The notes beneath the pieces were generated by a model that had not been told where the DNA came from, did no database searches, and saw nothing but the letters and a program-made list of their open reading frames with translations. From the NCBI GenBank assembly GCA_017989885.1, contig JAGNPA010000010.1, positions 1-14,278 of the forward strand: DNA of 14,278 nt. The letters are read 5' to 3'. This DNA comes from Aquabacterium sp. Its GTDB lineage: Bacteria > Pseudomonadota > Gammaproteobacteria > Burkholderiales > Burkholderiaceae_C. The position numbers and the translations under genes were made by a program. Positions 12,717 to 14,278 of this stretch are shown here, one piece after another. Each line of letters begins with the position of its first letter. The stretch's first letter is position 1.

Positions 12717-14278
12717 TCATTCGGCTTGCCGCAGGGTGAGCGCCACGGGGCGCTGCACCACGCCTCGCAAGCTCCACCAACCCGCCAGCCAGGCCAGCAA
12801 GGCCCCGGAGACCGCCCCCAGCAGGGGCCACCACAGGGGTGCCTGCCAGGCGAAGTCGAACACCTTGGCGGCCAGCACGGCCCCAATGGCCAGGGCGGCG
12901 GCGGCCGACAAGGCGCCGGCCAAGGCCCCCACGCCCAGCAGCTCGATGCGCTGCACGCGCGCCAGCAGGTCTTGGGTGGCCCCCAGGGACCTCAAGATGG
13001 CCCATTCGCGGGCGCGGCGCTCGCGCGAGGTCATCAGGCCGGCCATCAGCACGATCAGGCCGGCGACCAGCGTGAAGATGAACAGGAACTCGACCGCCGT
13101 GATGACCTGGGCCAGCACGCGCTGGATCTGGTTGAGCGTGGCCGAGACGTCCACCACGGTGAGGTTGGGGAAGCGCTGGATCAGGGTGCGGTCGAGCTGG
13201 GATTGCTCGGGCATGCGGAAGGCGGTGATGTAGGTGGAAGGCCAGTCGGGCATGGCCTTGGAGGGGGCCATCACGAAAAAGTTGACGCGCATGGAGGCCC
13301 AGTCGACCTTGCGCAGGCTGGTGACACGGCCTTCGTGCTGCACGCCGGCCATGTCAAAGCGTAGGCGGTCGCCCATCTTGAGTCCCAGGGTCTCGGCCAG
13401 ACCGGCCTCGACACTGAAGGCATCGGGCTCTTCGCTCTGGTAGCGACCGGCCACGACCGGGTTGTGCGCCGGGGGCTGGGCGGCGTAGCTGAGGTTGAAC
13501 TCGCGCTCGACGAGGCGCTGGGCGCGCTCTTCGACATAGTCCTGTGCGCGCACGGGCTGGCCGTTGATGCTGAGCAGGCGCGCCCGCACCATGGGGTACC
13601 AGTCGTACTGGTTGACGCCGGCTTGCTTGAGCGTCGCCTGGAAGTCGTCCACCTGATCGGGCTGGATGTTGATGACGAAGCGGTTGGGGGAGTCGGGTGG
13701 GGTCGCGGCACGCCAGCTGGCCACCAGGTCGGTGCGGATGAGGATGAGGAGCATGAGGGCCAACAAGCCCACGCCCAGGGCGCAGACCTGGACGATGGTG
13801 TGCCCGGGCTGCGCCGTGAGCTGGCGGGTGGCCAGGGTGAGCCAGGGCGGCAGGCGGCCCGCGAAGGCTTGCGCGGCGCGCTGCAGCACCCACACGGCCA
13901 GCGCCGCGAAGACAGCAAACACCAGCATGGCCAGCACGAAGCCGCCCAGGGCGATGGCGCCCAGCTTGAGGTCTTGCGCCACCACCATCAGCAGGCCGAA
14001 CAGGGCACCGATGCCGAGCACGGCCATGCCCAGGGACAGCACCCTCACCTGCCCCAGGTCGCGCCGCAGCACGCGCAGGGGCGGCACCCGGGCCAATTGC
14101 AGCACGGGGGGCAGGCCAAAACCCAGGGTGAGCAGCACGCCCGTGCCCACGCCCAGCAAGACGGGTTGCCAGCCGGCATTCGGCAGGCTCACGTTGACCA
14201 GATCGGACAGGATGTGGACGAAGACGTGGTGAAAGCCCCAACCGAGCAGCAAGCCCAGCGCGCTGGCCATCATCCCCA
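12717..14278 (-). CDS. FtsX/YbbP-type ABC transporter permease, N-terminus outside the window
   Basis: The visible 520 codons are the C-terminal part; the frame is open to the right edge, and full YbbP-like permeases have about 800 residues, so roughly a third is missing. It starts within the first FtsX domain (LLGVGTGVLLTLGFGLPPVLQL and the P-L-R-V-L-R-R-D-L end). Then come two closely spaced hydrophobic stretches, a further membrane segment (VCALGVGLLALMLLILI), a large extracytoplasmic region of about 200 residues, and a second FtsX domain with the coupling-helix signature SRERRAREWAILRSLGAT and three membrane helices. Relatives work with a YbbA-type ATPase and are thought to extract or move lipids, lipoproteins or hydrophobic compounds rather than import solutes; the substrate is unknown. 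It converges on cheW; no terminator of its own is seen after its stop codon. Confidence 0.92.
   Translation of the reverse strand, partial: GMMASALGLLLGWGFHHVFVHILSDLVNVSLPNAGWQPVLLGVGTGVLLTLGFGLPPVLQLARVPPLRVLRRDLGQVRVLSLGMAVLGIGALFGLLMVVAQDLKLGAIALGGFVLAMLVFAVFAALAVWVLQRAAQAFAGRLPPWLTLATRQLTAQPGHTIVQVCALGVGLLALMLLILIRTDLVASWRAATPPDSPNRFVINIQPDQVDDFQATLKQAGVNQYDWYPMVRARLLSINGQPVRAQDYVEERAQRLVEREFNLSYAAQPPAHNPVVAGRYQSEEPDAFSVEAGLAETLGLKMGDRLRFDMAGVQHEGRVTSLRKVDWASMRVNFFVMAPSKAMPDWPSTYITAFRMPEQSQLDRTLIQRFPNLTVVDVSATLNQIQRVLAQVITAVEFLFIFTLVAGLIVLMAGLMTSRERRAREWAILRSLGATQDLLARVQRIELLGVGALAGALSAAAALAIGAVLAAKVFDFAWQAPLWWPLLGAVSGALLAWLAGWWSLRGVVQRPVALTLRQAE

Overview
The window looks like a chromosomal segment of a GC-rich beta-proteobacterium of the order Burkholderiales, probably from the Comamonadaceae or the Leptothrix/Rubrivivax/Aquabacterium group. 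This rests on strongly G/C-biased third codon positions, the kinds of proteins present (Maf next to an RsmI-like methylase, DUF3429, an M61 peptidase next to DsbC and a UbiH-type hydroxylase) and a PEP-CTERM surface protein with a sigma-54-like promoter. The species cannot be fixed from the sequence alone. I see no tRNA, rRNA, insertion sequence, CRISPR array, phage gene or recognisable defence locus.

Layout. Positions 1-3507 read rightwards: the 3' end of a Maf-family nucleotide pyrophosphatase, an RsmI-like tetrapyrrole-methylase-fold methyltransferase, a DUF3429 membrane protein and an M61 aminopeptidase with a PDZ domain. Converging on it, with only 6 bp between stop codons, is a leftward pair: a UbiH/COQ6-type flavin hydroxylase followed by periplasmic DsbC. 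A 0.3-kb divergent intergenic region separates this pair from the rightward ATPase ychF. A bidirectional terminator lies between ychF and a leftward PEP-CTERM exported protein.

Regulatory centre. Upstream of the PEP-CTERM gene are a near-consensus sigma-54 element (7791-7806) and, 13 bp further upstream, a 33-bp interrupted palindrome (7820-7852). This suggests activator-dependent control, as known for PEP-CTERM genes in floc-forming beta-proteobacteria. Divergent from it, a sigma-70-like promoter leads into a 68-residue, very hydrophilic small protein.

Signalling block. At 8359-11874 lies a 1171-residue GAF-GAF-PAS-PAS-PAS-GGDEF-EAL protein. Its third PAS domain carries the heme-ligand histidine and the distal arginine of FixL-type oxygen sensors at the same spacing, and both c-di-GMP domains look catalytically intact. 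A stand-alone cheW with its own terminator follows. The window ends inside a leftward FtsX/YbbP-type ABC transporter permease whose N-terminus lies outside.

I found no wholly new multi-gene system. The strongest leads are the predicted heme/oxygen-responsive c-di-GMP enzyme and the sigma-54/palindrome control region of the PEP-CTERM gene.
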